Source: Chitinispirillales bacterium ANBcel5 (lineage in GTDB: Bacteria > Fibrobacterota > Chitinivibrionia > Chitinivibrionales > Chitinispirillaceae). From it: 64,000 nt of DNA. Made by a program: the position numbers and the translations under genes. Below, piece after piece: positions 36,806 to 45,951 of the stretch. Within the stretch, counting starts at the first letter, position 1, and each line of letters begins with the position of its first letter. The notes under the pieces were generated by a model. It was not told where the DNA came from. It made no database searches and saw only the letters and a program-made list of their open reading frames with translations. The stretch lies in contig JARUKZ010000008.1 in the NCBI GenBank assembly GCA_029688955.1, positions 1 through 64,000 on the forward strand. The letters are read 5' to 3'.

Positions 36806-37420
36806 TTACTCCCCAAAGAGGAAAGCACGTGTTCTGGGTCTTAGATATTCCTTAAAAAATTCCTTAAAATCTTCATCGGTCAGACTAATTTTGAAAGCTC
36901 CATCTGCAGGGCCTATACGAAAACCTGATTTGATTGCCTTAGAAAATGAGATTTCAAGGCCTTTTGAGAGCAGGTCTGATGCGCTCTTTTTCAAGTTTTT
37001 CTCAAGCTCCTCTTTATTCTGCTCAGGAAGCAATACTTCAAGATCAGGGGCTTCTCCTGTGGATGTTTTCCAGTTACTTATCACCGTAGCGATATACTCT
37101 TTCAACACAGCCGGATCGGAGAGTGTTTTAGTTGTAGCCTCATCAAGCACCTTTGCATTGATGAGCGTGGCGATCTGATTTTTGATTGAAGCGATTGCCT
37201 GAGAACCGGAAAGTTTGAGTTCAGATTCGGTATTGCGCTTAAGCTCTTCGGCTTTTTTCTTTGCATCGGCAATAATCTTTTCAGCTTCTCTTTTGGCCTC
37301 TGTGACTATTCCTGAAGCCTTTTCCTCAGCTTCTTTAACAACCTGCTGGGCCTTCTCCTCACCCTTTTCTACACCTTCCTGATAAATCTTCTCGGTCAGT
37401 TCCTGGATTTTCTGTTCCAT
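36806..37420 (-). CDS. atpE: V-type ATPase subunit E (peripheral stalk)
   Basis: This 204-residue protein has a charged coiled coil over residues 1-75 (EEKAQQVVKEAEEKASGIVTEAKREAE) and a globular C-terminal domain, as in subunit E of the peripheral stalk. It is the first gene of the operon E-DUF2764-A-B-D-I-K. No separate G/H or F subunit genes are visible, as is usual in this operon type. Confidence 0.88.
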   Translation of the reverse strand: MEQKIQELTEKIYQEGVEKGEEKAQQVVKEAEEKASGIVTEAKREAEKIIADAKKKAEELKRNTESELKLSGSQAIASIKNQIATLINAKVLDEATTKTLSDPAVLKEYIATVISNWKTSTGEAPDLEVLLPEQNKEELEKNLKKSASDLLSKGLEISFSKAIKSGFRIGPADGAFKISLTDEDFKEFFKEYLRPRTRAFLFGE

Positions 37421-37812
37421 TTACATTCCCCTGACAAATTGTATATGGTGAATAATATAAGCTTCCTTCATTTGCTGTTTAAACGCATTCGAGGCCATTT
37501 TAAGCGGTTCAACACTGCCAAAAATAGAAATCTAATATACAACCTTTTATGATTCTACGCAATGAAATTAAAACCACTAAAAACAATTGTTCAATTCTTT
37601 AATAAATTTCAACTGAAATTTATTAAAAACTTTGGTAATTGAGCGGGTAGCTTCTGGTTCAAATCATCGCTTCTGGTTACAGAAAATGTTTTATTTAACG
37701 CTTTTTTTTCTTTTCCTGTATTCCCAAAAATGATTAATTTATAAAAAGCCTCACTATTTTTTTCTTTCCCAAAAAAAACAAATTAACAGTATTTTTAGCG
37801 AAAGGAGCTCAT
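37421..37812. other. AT-rich divergent promoter region
   Basis: The 392 bases between the divergently transcribed V-ATPase operon and the lamin-tail lipoprotein gene are AT-rich with several A/T tracts near 37700-37800. I find no gene, stable hairpin or confident promoter hexamers. Promoters for both directions must lie here. Confidence 0.5.
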
Positions 37813-39063
37813 ATGCCTTGCAGAAAAACTTCTCTGGCCTTCCTTTCAGTCATCTTTTTTGTTTTAATTCATTTAAGCTGCGGTCAAAACCCGGTGGATC
37901 CACCTCAGGACGCCAGCGGCTCTCTTGAGGTTCGCGCCTTAATCAACAATAATACTTCAAAGCTCGCCAAAACAGTTGCAACCACATTCAACACCATAAA
38001 TGTGGTAGTAACCGGAAACGATTTCGATACACTTCGATGTACTATTTATGCAGACCCCTTTCGCCCCTCCATAACCGACACCGTGCGCGGTATTCCTCCA
38101 GGCACCAATCGTACCGTCCAGGTGTGGACTTCAAACGCCGAGGGGGAAACTATCCACATTGATTCGGAGCCACTACACACCATCCGTATCGACAGGGGGA
38201 TTACTACCCGGCTTGATGTAAACCTCATTCCTGTGAAGGGTTCAATTTTTCTTCAGCTCACTGACATTCCCGGTGATGTTGACACCATCGTTGCGGTATT
38301 TGCTTCCGATGAGCGAATATGGGAAGTAAGACAGGGTGCATCAGGAAAATTTTACCTTAGCCTGGACAATATACCACACGAAACAGAAGGTTTTTTTAGT
38401 GTCATAGCTCTGGGGGCTGGCTCTACGGGGGACACCCTGTTTATTTCTGAGCAAGAGCTTTTTTTCGATGCTCGTTCAGCGCAGCAAATTCAGCTTGAGT
38501 TTTCAACTGTAACCGGCTCAATTGAACTGGTATTTGAAATAGAGCAACCCGGCTCTGTTCTCTCCTCAGGCACCTTTTCACCAATGGCCCCCGAAAGCGG
38601 TGAACTAATTATAACAGAGATTATGTATGCTGTAACCGATTCGGAATATGTAGAACTGTTCAACCCCTCTCCTGACACTCCCTTCAATGGTGATCTTATT
38701 ATTCAGATCGATAAAGGTACAGAGCGGGTGTATGAAGATATAACCATTGCACCTCAATCTTACTTTGTAATTGGAGCCAGGGAGATGCCATGGGCAGACA
38801 TCTGGCATGAAACCGCAAGCGCATTACGGTTAGTGAGAACCGGAAACTGGATAACTTTAAAGAAAACCGACGGGACAGTAATGGACCGGGTTGTTTTCAG
38901 CCCCCAAACAGCGGGTCTTCAGTGGCCACCGGTATCGGATAAAAAATCGATAGAGCTTAAGCGGGAGTATTATGATGTGTCTTCAAATAATCATGGGCGA
39001 TACTGGAAAGTATCAACCACCCCTATTGAAGGCACAGGTATGTACGGTACTCCCGGCTACTAA
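37813..39063 (+). CDS. Lipoprotein with C-terminal lamin-tail domain
   Basis: This 416-residue lipoprotein has a signal ending in HLSCGQ (lipobox Cys). Residues about 35-255 form repeated beta-sandwich units, perhaps DUF4493-like or Ig-like. The C-terminal part from about 258 is a lamin-tail domain (GELIITEIMYAVTDSEYVELFNP.., YFVIGA, WITLKKTDGTVMDRVVF). Bacterial lamin-tail domains occur on secreted nucleases and surface proteins. GGAG lies 6 bases before the ATG. It is followed after 100 bases by an outer-membrane protein gene on the same strand, possibly co-transcribed. Function is unknown. Confidence 0.8.
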   Translation: MPCRKTSLAFLSVIFFVLIHLSCGQNPVDPPQDASGSLEVRALINNNTSKLAKTVATTFNTINVVVTGNDFDTLRCTIYADPFRPSITDTVRGIPPGTNRTVQVWTSNAEGETIHIDSEPLHTIRIDRGITTRLDVNLIPVKGSIFLQLTDIPGDVDTIVAVFASDERIWEVRQGASGKFYLSLDNIPHETEGFFSVIALGAGSTGDTLFISEQELFFDARSAQQIQLEFSTVTGSIELVFEIEQPGSVLSSGTFSPMAPESGELIITEIMYAVTDSEYVELFNPSPDTPFNGDLIIQIDKGTERVYEDITIAPQSYFVIGAREMPWADIWHETASALRLVRTGNWITLKKTDGTVMDRVVFSPQTAGLQWPPVSDKKSIELKREYYDVSSNNHGRYWKVSTTPIEGTGMYGTPGY

Positions 39064-39166
39064 GCCTGTTTGCTGGAAGTTGCTTTCGGCTTCCAGCCAA
39101 TTTCCTCCCTTAAATGGAACAGGTTTTGCTCCTATAAGCGTTTAAATATTCAAAGGGAGGCTATCT

Positions 39167-39973
39167 ATGAAACATGTTCTCATACTTTTACTTCTTCTGT
39201 GCTCACAGGCTTCTGCTATTCAGGGGTTGTTTATATCTGAATTCACTTATGAATATGGATTTTTAGGGGTGATAAGCCATATCGCTCAGTTTAGTGAAGA
39301 TGGTACCGAAATAGATTACAGAGATGAAGGAGCTCAGGATATACTGTTCCCCTTTTCACGTATCCAGGTTGCAGTCAGCACGCATCCTCACCGGTTCTTT
39401 TTGCTGTACCAACCACTTGAAATCACCACTGTGGAAAATGCCCAGAGGGACCTCTTAATCGATGAAGAAGTGTTTGAAGAAAATACGCCCATACGATTTA
39501 AATACAGTTTCCCATTTTATCGTGCTGGCTACACCTATTCCTTTACCGACCCCTTCAGCAGATTTCAATTTGCCGCTGGCGGTGCGCTACAAATACGTAA
39601 TGCAAATATCAGTTTTACCTCGTTGGATGGTAATCAGCTCAGAACCAACAGAGATGTTGGCCTGGTACCTCTTTTGAGAATCATCTCCTCATGGCGAATC
39701 AATCCCGATTGGTTACTGCAAACAGAGATAGATGGAATTTATGCACCGGTACGATACCTTAATTTAAGTGATACAGATGTAGAAGGAGCTTTTATTGATG
39801 CAAATCTCAGAGCTATTTACGCCGGTGCTGGATTTGTCTCAGTATATTCAAATATACGATACCTTGCAGGTGGAGCAGAGGGGACCTCTGATCCCAACGG
39901 GCCCGGGGATGGTTTTGTTCGCAACTGGCTTCAGTTTTTAACATTATCGCTGGGCCTTTCACTATCTATTTAG
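39167..39973 (+). CDS. Outer-membrane beta-barrel-like protein
   Basis: This 268-residue protein has a short signal peptide (MKHVLILLLLLCSQASA) and beta-strand-rich mature sequence with amphipathic strands (FQFAAGGALQIRNANISF, WLLQTEIDGIYAPV), ending in a hydrophobic strand (LQFLTLSLGLSLSI) as outer-membrane barrels do. GGGAGG lies 8 bases before the ATG. It lies downstream of the lamin-tail lipoprotein gene. No specific family is recognised. Confidence 0.7.
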   Translation: MKHVLILLLLLCSQASAIQGLFISEFTYEYGFLGVISHIAQFSEDGTEIDYRDEGAQDILFPFSRIQVAVSTHPHRFFLLYQPLEITTVENAQRDLLIDEEVFEENTPIRFKYSFPFYRAGYTYSFTDPFSRFQFAAGGALQIRNANISFTSLDGNQLRTNRDVGLVPLLRIISSWRINPDWLLQTEIDGIYAPVRYLNLSDTDVEGAFIDANLRAIYAGAGFVSVYSNIRYLAGGAEGTSDPNGPGDGFVRNWLQFLTLSLGLSLSI

Positions 39974-40161
39974 AGGCTTTGCTGCTCAGGGTTTAAAAGT
40001 AGTTATCCTGTGATTAGCAAAGAAAGAGAATACCTCACAATTTTAACTTGTGATTTATCGTTAATACTAGAGGGACAGTAAGAATTTTAGAGTAAAAGAG
40101 TAAAAATTTAGTAATACGGGCTTAGTACTTGCTTGTTTAATAATTCAAACAGGTACAGGGG

Positions 40162-40497
40162 GTGGAAGTTATGTTACAGGAAAAAGAAAAGCGACAGCAA
40201 TTACTTAACTTTTTAGACAACAGGGCGTTTGATCCCATACTTGAGGCAATACCCGAGCATTACTCCAGTGATAAGGACAGAAAAATGCTTGAAGATGTAC
40301 AGGAGATTACCAGATACGAAAAAGATATGTTCCATTTTCAGCTTACAACAGCTCAGCAAATAAAAGATCAGTTTATAAGAGAGATGACCCGAGACAACAG
40401 TGGCAGAATCTCAAGAGAACTTGAGGATCTTGAGTTACCCAGGTTTCAGGAGATAAAGTCACAGTTTTTAAACCTTTGTAATGAGCTTAAGATTTAG
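40162..40497 (+). CDS. Small helical hypothetical protein
   Basis: This 111-residue acidic, largely helical protein has no signal or membrane segment, and GGGGG lies about 8 bases before the ATG. It lies at the head of a row of three small cytoplasmic proteins on the same strand. I do not recognise the family. Length, codon use and ribosome site support a real gene. Confidence 0.6.
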   Translation: MEVMLQEKEKRQQLLNFLDNRAFDPILEAIPEHYSSDKDRKMLEDVQEITRYEKDMFHFQLTTAQQIKDQFIREMTRDNSGRISRELEDLELPRFQEIKSQFLNLCNELKI

Positions 40498-40607
40498 ATC
40501 AAGTCTAGATCAGGACACTGAACGGTTGCTGTAATTATGACAATAGATTGCACTCGATACTCTAAATCTCTTACAAGGAAGTGTTAGTTTAGACTGGAGG
40601 TGCAAAC

Positions 40608-40889
40608 ATGGCTAAGGCTGTTTCAAAGAAAACCACAGACCATAGTGAGATAAAACAGTGGGTATTGGAACACGGTGGAAAACCGGTAAAGGTAAAGGGC
40701 ACCGGTAACCAAAACGACCCCGGAGTACTACGGATAGATTTTCCGGGTGGAGCTGGAGAGGAAACATTTGAAGTTATCTCATGGGAGGATTGGTTTGAAA
40801 AGTTCGATAGTAGTGATCTTGCATTTTTATATCAGGAACGAAAAAAAAGTGGTGAAGACAGTACCTTTTTCAAACTGGTAAAACGGTAA
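40608..40889 (+). CDS. Conserved small protein (often mislabelled glucan branching enzyme)
   Basis: This 93-residue protein contains GVLRIDFPGGAGEETFEVISWEDWFEKFDSSDLAFLYQ, characteristic of a widespread small family sometimes annotated '1,4-alpha-glucan branching enzyme'. It is far too short for that enzyme, so the label should not be used. AGGAGG lies 10 bases upstream of the ATG. It is soluble, and the function is unknown. Confidence 0.75.
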   Translation: MAKAVSKKTTDHSEIKQWVLEHGGKPVKVKGTGNQNDPGVLRIDFPGGAGEETFEVISWEDWFEKFDSSDLAFLYQERKKSGEDSTFFKLVKR

Positions 40890-40918
40890 GCTGTTCTTTA
40901 TTAAAAGAGGGGTAATGT

Positions 40919-41104
40919 ATGGCTACTGTAGAAATAAATCAAGCTCAAACAGAGGTTCTTCTGGAAGTGCTTGAAAGCACACTTTCAGAGCTAAGAATGG
41001 AGATATCACATACCGACAGTCCTTTTTACAAGGACAAATTAAGAGATAGAAAAGAGGAACTGATTGCCCTGTTAGACAAGTTTAAGGCACTAAAAGAGAA
41101 ATAG
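40919..41104 (+). CDS. Small coiled-coil hypothetical protein
   Basis: This 61-residue helical protein (VLLEVLESTLSELRMEISHTDS..) belongs to a common family of tiny uncharacterised proteins with an 'L..LRMEI..TDS' signature. GAGGGG lies 5 bases before the ATG, and it is 29 bases from the previous gene, so they are probably co-transcribed. Function is unknown. Confidence 0.7.
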   Translation: MATVEINQAQTEVLLEVLESTLSELRMEISHTDSPFYKDKLRDRKEELIALLDKFKALKEK

Positions 41105-41174
41105 CACAAAGTAGTGATTTTACGGGGAGGGGGATGTCCGGAAGTGAGGACTTCTGGTGGTGTCGCTTAGAGTT

Positions 41175-42146
41175 TTAAAGCGTTTTTTGGTACACTTTCC
41201 AGGTGCTTTCAATAAGGGATTGTGTATCGCTGTTAAGAGCTTTCCACCCAAGCAGTGAGGAAGCCATTTTTGATGAAGCTACCACACGGGCCGGGTCCCC
41301 GGCTCTACGCCCTACCACCCGAGCAGGTACGGCTTTTCCTGTAACCTGCCTGGCCATTTCAACCATCTCAAGTACACTAATCCCATTTTCACTACCCAGA
41401 TTGATTTTGATATTGGTTGAATTTTGTGCTATATAATTAAGAGCCATTAAGTGAGCTTTAGCTAAATCGGTAACATGGATGTAATCACGAATACCCGTGC
41501 CATCGGGAGTATCGTAATCATCACCAAAAATGTCTATTCTCTCTTTTTTACCAACAGCAACTTCCATAACTGCAGGAAGCAAATTAGCAGGATTACGTTC
41601 AAGACCATATATCCTACCTTGCAAATCATATCCAGCGGCATTAAAATATCTAAGCGCAGCAAAATTGATGGGTTTTAGCCTACTGTACCAATCGAGGAAA
41701 CGTTCTATTTCAAGCTTGGTAAAGCCATAGTAGTTTTCGGGTGCACAGGGATGGTTCTCATCAATAGGCAAATACTTTGGTTCACCATAAATAGCAGCAG
41801 ATGATGAGAAAACAACGTTCTTTGTACCACATTCAGTACAGACATTAAGCAGATTAAGTGTTCCTGATATGTTGTTAAGAGAGTACTTCTGGGGCACAAC
41901 CATGGACTCTCCGGCAGCTTTTAATGCTGCAAGATGAACGACTGCATCATATCCCGTTTGCATAACATTGAGCAGTGCAGGGTAATCAAGAATGTCACCT
42001 CGAAAAAAAGTCGCCTCAGGAAAAAGGTTTTCCTTGCACCCGGTGGAGAGGTTATCGTACACACTTACCGAGTGTCCATCATCGAGAAGGCAACGGGTCA
42101 CGTGACTCCCAATATACCCAGCCCCACCAACTACAAGTACTTTCAT
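41175..42146 (-). CDS. galE: UDP-glucose 4-epimerase
   Basis: This 323-residue short-chain dehydrogenase-type epimerase interconverts UDP-glucose and UDP-galactose (or the N-acetyl forms) for surface polysaccharides and galactose use. It has the NAD-binding motif GGAGYIG (7-13), the catalytic Ser region FSSSAAIYG (113-121) and YxxxK as Y140-GFT-K144. AGGAAA precedes the ATG. It follows rpsA by 9 bases on the same strand and is probably co-transcribed with it. Confidence 0.93.
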   Translation of the reverse strand: MKVLVVGGAGYIGSHVTRCLLDDGHSVSVYDNLSTGCKENLFPEATFFRGDILDYPALLNVMQTGYDAVVHLAALKAAGESMVVPQKYSLNNISGTLNLLNVCTECGTKNVVFSSSAAIYGEPKYLPIDENHPCAPENYYGFTKLEIERFLDWYSRLKPINFAALRYFNAAGYDLQGRIYGLERNPANLLPAVMEVAVGKKERIDIFGDDYDTPDGTGIRDYIHVTDLAKAHLMALNYIAQNSTNIKINLGSENGISVLEMVEMARQVTGKAVPARVVGRRAGDPARVVASSKMASSLLGWKALNSDTQSLIESTWKVYQKTL

Positions 42147-42155
42147 ACGTTTTTC

Positions 42156-43637
42156 CTATTTTTTAGATTTAAGCGCAGCCATCAGTGCAGCCCCGAACTC
42201 TGTTGAGCTTTTGGATTCCTTTTTAGTTTCTTTTTTTTGCTTCTGAAGGAATTTCTTTGTTTCCTCTGTTTCTTTTTTGTCATCAGAAACACCCATCGAC
42301 AGAGATATTCTTCGGTTTTCAAGGTCAATGCCTTCAACATGAACGGTAACCGAATCACCTTCTTTTAGACTATCCCTTTTATCCGCTACTATATTCTGGA
42401 ATACCAAAAGCCCTGTTACGCCTTCAAAGATATCGATAAAGTAGCCAAACTTAGCCTTTTTAGCAACGGTTCCTGCAACATCTGTACCAATAGCGATTTT
42501 CTCTTCTAAGCCATTCCATGGATCTTCACTCAAATCTTTGAGACTTAAAGAGATCGTTTTCTTACTCTCATCTATACTTAAAACGGTTACACGCACATTC
42601 TGATCCTCTTTCACCATTTCAGATGGATGGTGAACCCTTCTGCCCCAGGCCATTTCTGATACATGTACCAATCCCTCAACCCCTGGCAGCACTTCCACAA
42701 AGGCTCCAAAGTCAGCCAAACGGGTCACTTTCCCATCCAGAGTCTGTCCAATGGAGATTTTGGTAGAAATATCTGTCCAGGGATTATCAAATACCTGTTT
42801 TATTGAAAGCGATATTTTTGAGTTGCGCAGAGGAGATTTTTCCTCCACCTTCAAAATAACAAACTCAACCTCCTGGCCAATTTCAAAGGATTCTGAGAGG
42901 TTTTGAGCCCTTTCCCAGGAGACCTCCGAGATATGCACAAGGCCTTCCAAATCACCAATCTGCACAAACAGTCCAAAATCAGCGACTTTTGATATTTTCC
43001 CTTTAAGTACAGTTTTCGCCTCTGCAGCTTCTTTTAATTTTTCAAGCTCCTTTTTGAGGCCCGACTCCAACAATGGGATGCGGGTTAGAACAATGTTTCG
43101 CCCACCCTCAGTGATACGGGAGATTACAAAATCGTACGTTTTGCCCAGAAATGTATTAACATCCTGAGTGAATTTTATATCAATCTGGGAAACCGGACAG
43201 AATGCCCTGTGCCCCATCACCTTTACATTCAAACCACCTTTATTTACTCCGGTAACTTTACCCTGTACTGGAATCTTTTTGTCACAGGCATCTCTGAGTT
43301 CCTCAATATCTGCTGTGTGGGCGCTCATACTTTTGCTGATAAGTGTTTCATCACCTTTGTTGGAAACTATATAGCCCTCTACTGTATCACCCTCTTTAAC
43401 ACTTACCTGCTCCGCACCGCCCAATTCAGAAATTTTTATCATAGCCTCATTTTTTGCCCCTATTTCGACAAAAACATATTCAGAGCCGATTCTGCTTACT
43501 GTTCCTTTTACTTTGGATCCCGGAGAAAAACTTTTAACACTTGTGTCTGTTTTCTCTATCATTTCCATAAGCTGCTCAGATGCCTTATCAACACCCTTTT
43601 CTTCATCAAAAAAATCATCGTAATCCTTATCAAACAT
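42156..43637 (-). CDS. rpsA: Ribosomal protein S1 with five S1 domains
   Basis: This 493-residue RNA-binding protein carries five S1 OB-fold domains, beginning near GSKVKGTVSRIG, PVQGKVTGVNKGG, VLKGKISKVADFG, TLDGKVTRLADFG and DVAGTVAKKAKFG. A Lys/Glu-rich C-terminal tail ends the protein. E. coli S1 has six domains in 557 residues, so this is a slightly shorter S1. It would assist mRNA binding to the 30S subunit. AGGA lies near the ATG. It is upstream of galE. Confidence 0.88.
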   Translation of the reverse strand: MFDKDYDDFFDEEKGVDKASEQLMEMIEKTDTSVKSFSPGSKVKGTVSRIGSEYVFVEIGAKNEAMIKISELGGAEQVSVKEGDTVEGYIVSNKGDETLISKSMSAHTADIEELRDACDKKIPVQGKVTGVNKGGLNVKVMGHRAFCPVSQIDIKFTQDVNTFLGKTYDFVISRITEGGRNIVLTRIPLLESGLKKELEKLKEAAEAKTVLKGKISKVADFGLFVQIGDLEGLVHISEVSWERAQNLSESFEIGQEVEFVILKVEEKSPLRNSKISLSIKQVFDNPWTDISTKISIGQTLDGKVTRLADFGAFVEVLPGVEGLVHVSEMAWGRRVHHPSEMVKEDQNVRVTVLSIDESKKTISLSLKDLSEDPWNGLEEKIAIGTDVAGTVAKKAKFGYFIDIFEGVTGLLVFQNIVADKRDSLKEGDSVTVHVEGIDLENRRISLSMGVSDDKKETEETKKFLQKQKKETKKESKSSTEFGAALMAALKSKK

Positions 43638-43825
43638 AGCTTTTCCTCCGGAATGTGCAAAATAACACTTCTATATAGTGTTTCAAAATAGCTAATTGGC
43701 AGTATTATATCAAAACAGATAATTATTTGTTGGGGATATCGGAAATATTTTATTCAGAGGTAATTTTCTCCGGTAACCCTGAATTAAACCAAAGCTACCG
43801 GAAATTTAACCAAATATCTGTAGTC

Positions 43826-45250
43826 CTATTCCATTGACCTTACTACCCTGAATCCCAACCTGTTGTCCCTGGACGAGGGGTTCATCATATATCTGAAGGT
43901 AGAGCGAATGTTATCCCTGGAATTTGAATAACTACCCCCTCTGTATGTCCGTTCTGTTCTACGCGAAGTTCTTGGGGAGAAGTGGTCGATAACCATCTCT
44001 CCACCAGCATATGAGATATAATAATTCTGACACCATTCTCCAACATTTCCGTTCATATCATAGAGACCAAAAGGATTTGCAAAGCGATGGCCTACCGGCT
44101 GGGTTCTGTTGTTACTGTTTTCTGAAAACCATACATACTTTGCAATATCTTCATCTCCCCAGAAGGTAACAGTAGCCGCTTCACCCCTGGATGCATATTC
44201 CCACTCTACTTCTGTAGGTAGTCGGTAAACATCGGTTAAATGATAGTTTATCTGCAAACCACCCACCTCAGTAACATTATCACCCACCCTGGTAAGAGAA
44301 GAATAGGTATAAAAGGTATCAAGCCCTTCAGCTTTGCTAAGCTCATTGCAATAAAGCATGGCATCATACCAGGTGACATTCTCTACCGGGTTGCTGGGAA
44401 GGTCTTTAAAAAATGAGGGATTAAAGCCCATTAGCTCCTCAAACTGCTCCTGTCTCACCGGTGTTCTGCTTATTTTGTAATCCATCAGGTTATTAACAGT
44501 GAAAACCGGCCTCTCCATTGAACCCCCATCAGCATAACCGATGGTAATAGTTTTACCTTCAGATTCAATAAGAACCATATCGGATTTGTCACCATATGCG
44601 ACACATTCAACCGCCACTCCCTGTGCAAAGGGATCGTTTGTTTCGGCCTTTTCTATAAAATAACCGGCCTTTGTCACGAAAATGGTATCAGGAAAAACTA
44701 ACTCTAAATTGGCTTTTCTTGGATTAGGGGGTGAGTAGACAGAGCTCTTAAAAGCTGGGGAATAATACGATCCCGATGAAATAACAGGAAGAGTGTAATT
44801 AGCTGATGCTGTTTGCAGGTGAAAAATATAGAAACCGGATGACAACACAGGTGCTTGAATGCTCTTAACACCCTTAGCCATTTCACCCCTAAACAGTTCA
44901 TTAACTTTTTTGCCCCTGAGATCTAAAATTCTTAAAGTGATATTTTGTTTCTCAGAAATGCTTACATCAATGAAATTACCCTTAGTGATAGTAAAAACCG
45001 GATCTGAATACGCTCCTTTAAGACTGCGATTAACCGATGTCTCTTCAACATAGGAGAGCTGAAATTCCCCTTCTTCATTGGTTATGGCAGAGATAGTATT
45101 ATTAATAAGTTGTACAGTTGCTCCAACAAGCGGCCTGCCACTATTCTTATCCATTACAGATCCCGTTATATCGACCTGCATATCTTCAGAATACAAATTA
45201 CAAAAAAACAGAAGAAGTAAAACTGCTATAAAGATTAACCGATCAGCCAT
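43826..45250 (-). CDS. Exported protein: CarboxypepD-like, sorting-domain-like and FGE (SUMF1) domains
   Basis: I start at the ATG at 45250, where AGGAGG lies 8 bases upstream and a signal peptide (ADRLIFIAVLLLLFFCNLYS) begins; the longer frame adds 13 residues without a site. The 474 residues hold a carboxypeptidase-regulatory-like domain (about 25-65), then a module like T9SS C-terminal sorting domains but located internally (about 85-155: ITLRILDLRGKKV.., SGFYIFHLQT), and a C-terminal SUMF1/FGE-like domain (about 230-474: RQEQFEELMGFNPSFF, YRLPTEVEWEYASRGE, GNVGEWCQNYY). The last resembles the domain at the end of the lipoprotein at 668-3406. Enzymatic activity is uncertain. Confidence 0.8.
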   Translation of the reverse strand: MADRLIFIAVLLLLFFCNLYSEDMQVDITGSVMDKNSGRPLVGATVQLINNTISAITNEEGEFQLSYVEETSVNRSLKGAYSDPVFTITKGNFIDVSISEKQNITLRILDLRGKKVNELFRGEMAKGVKSIQAPVLSSGFYIFHLQTASANYTLPVISSGSYYSPAFKSSVYSPPNPRKANLELVFPDTIFVTKAGYFIEKAETNDPFAQGVAVECVAYGDKSDMVLIESEGKTITIGYADGGSMERPVFTVNNLMDYKISRTPVRQEQFEELMGFNPSFFKDLPSNPVENVTWYDAMLYCNELSKAEGLDTFYTYSSLTRVGDNVTEVGGLQINYHLTDVYRLPTEVEWEYASRGEAATVTFWGDEDIAKYVWFSENSNNRTQPVGHRFANPFGLYDMNGNVGEWCQNYYISYAGGEMVIDHFSPRTSRRTERTYRGGSYSNSRDNIRSTFRYMMNPSSRDNRLGFRVVRSME

Positions 45251-45389
45251 GATACTAACCTCCTGCATGCAGTTATGGTAGAAGTGCACCCCTAAACCGG
45301 GAGACTGCTAAAGGGCCAATCAGCCCTCTTATCAATAATTTACTAAAATTTGAGACCTTTGCATAGTATTTAGCCTCTTTTTATTTGCT

Positions 45390-45422
45390 CTACTGGTATG
45401 TTTTATGAAAACACACCAGTAG
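45390..45422. terminator. 15-bp near-perfect hairpin
   Basis: CTACTGGTATGTTTT (45390-45404) pairs with AAAACACACCAGTAG (45408-45422) with one mismatch and a three-base loop. It lies 55 bases beyond the stop of the ACT-domain gene and lacks a T-run, so it may be a weak terminator or an RNA-stabilising stem. Confidence 0.45.
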
Positions 45423-45476
45423 GGGTCTACTTTAGCGACCAAAGGAGGTTAGAAGCAAAATAGTTTGCTATTTTAC

Positions 45477-45905
45477 TTACAGTTCATAAAGTTCGTCATC
45501 GGAAAGAATTCTGTAACCATTCTTTTCCACTATAGTTTTGGCAAACTGGTAATCCTTAACTTCAATACACAGAACCGCTTCTTTACTCGATTCAATAACA
45601 AAGCCATAGGCATCGATGATATTTACATTCACCCCGGAAAGTGTTTCTGTGAGCTGGTACAAGCTTCCGGGTGTATCGCCAAAAGATACCGCCAGGACTT
45701 TTTTCAAAGCACAGGCAAACCCTTCTTCTGATAGCAAAAGATGGGCCTTACGAGGATCGGAAACGAGGATCTTTACAATGCCATAGTTCTCCCGATCAGC
45801 TATGACAATTGCTCTCATATTAATATTATTTTCACCCAGAATACGGGTTATTCTGTTTAACCGTCCCGGTTTATTTTCCACAAAAACATTAATCTGCTCA
45901 GCCAT
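45477..45905 (-). CDS. Tandem ACT-domain protein
   Basis: This 142-residue protein from the ATG at 45905 has two ACT domains (EQINVFVENKPGRLNRITRILGENNINMRAI.., VLAVSFGDTPGSLYQLTETLSGVNVNI..), the small-molecule-binding fold of amino-acid regulation. GGAAAGGG precedes the start. It follows the PaaK-like ligase gene by 46 bases. This ligase/ACT pair is common in anaerobes, where aryl-acid or amino-acid levels are sensed. The ligand is probably an aromatic or branched-chain amino acid, by inference. Confidence 0.88.
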   Translation of the reverse strand: MAEQINVFVENKPGRLNRITRILGENNINMRAIVIADRENYGIVKILVSDPRKAHLLLSEEGFACALKKVLAVSFGDTPGSLYQLTETLSGVNVNIIDAYGFVIESSKEAVLCIEVKDYQFAKTIVEKNGYRILSDDELYEL

Positions 45906-45951
45906 AAAACCCTTTCCTTTGTTACTAACCATTTATCTTCATAAACAGCAT

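Noticed and set aside
40608..40889. 1,4-alpha-glucan branching enzyme label
   Set aside because: The family is sometimes given this name, but 93 residues cannot contain the GH13 fold; it is a small protein of unknown function.
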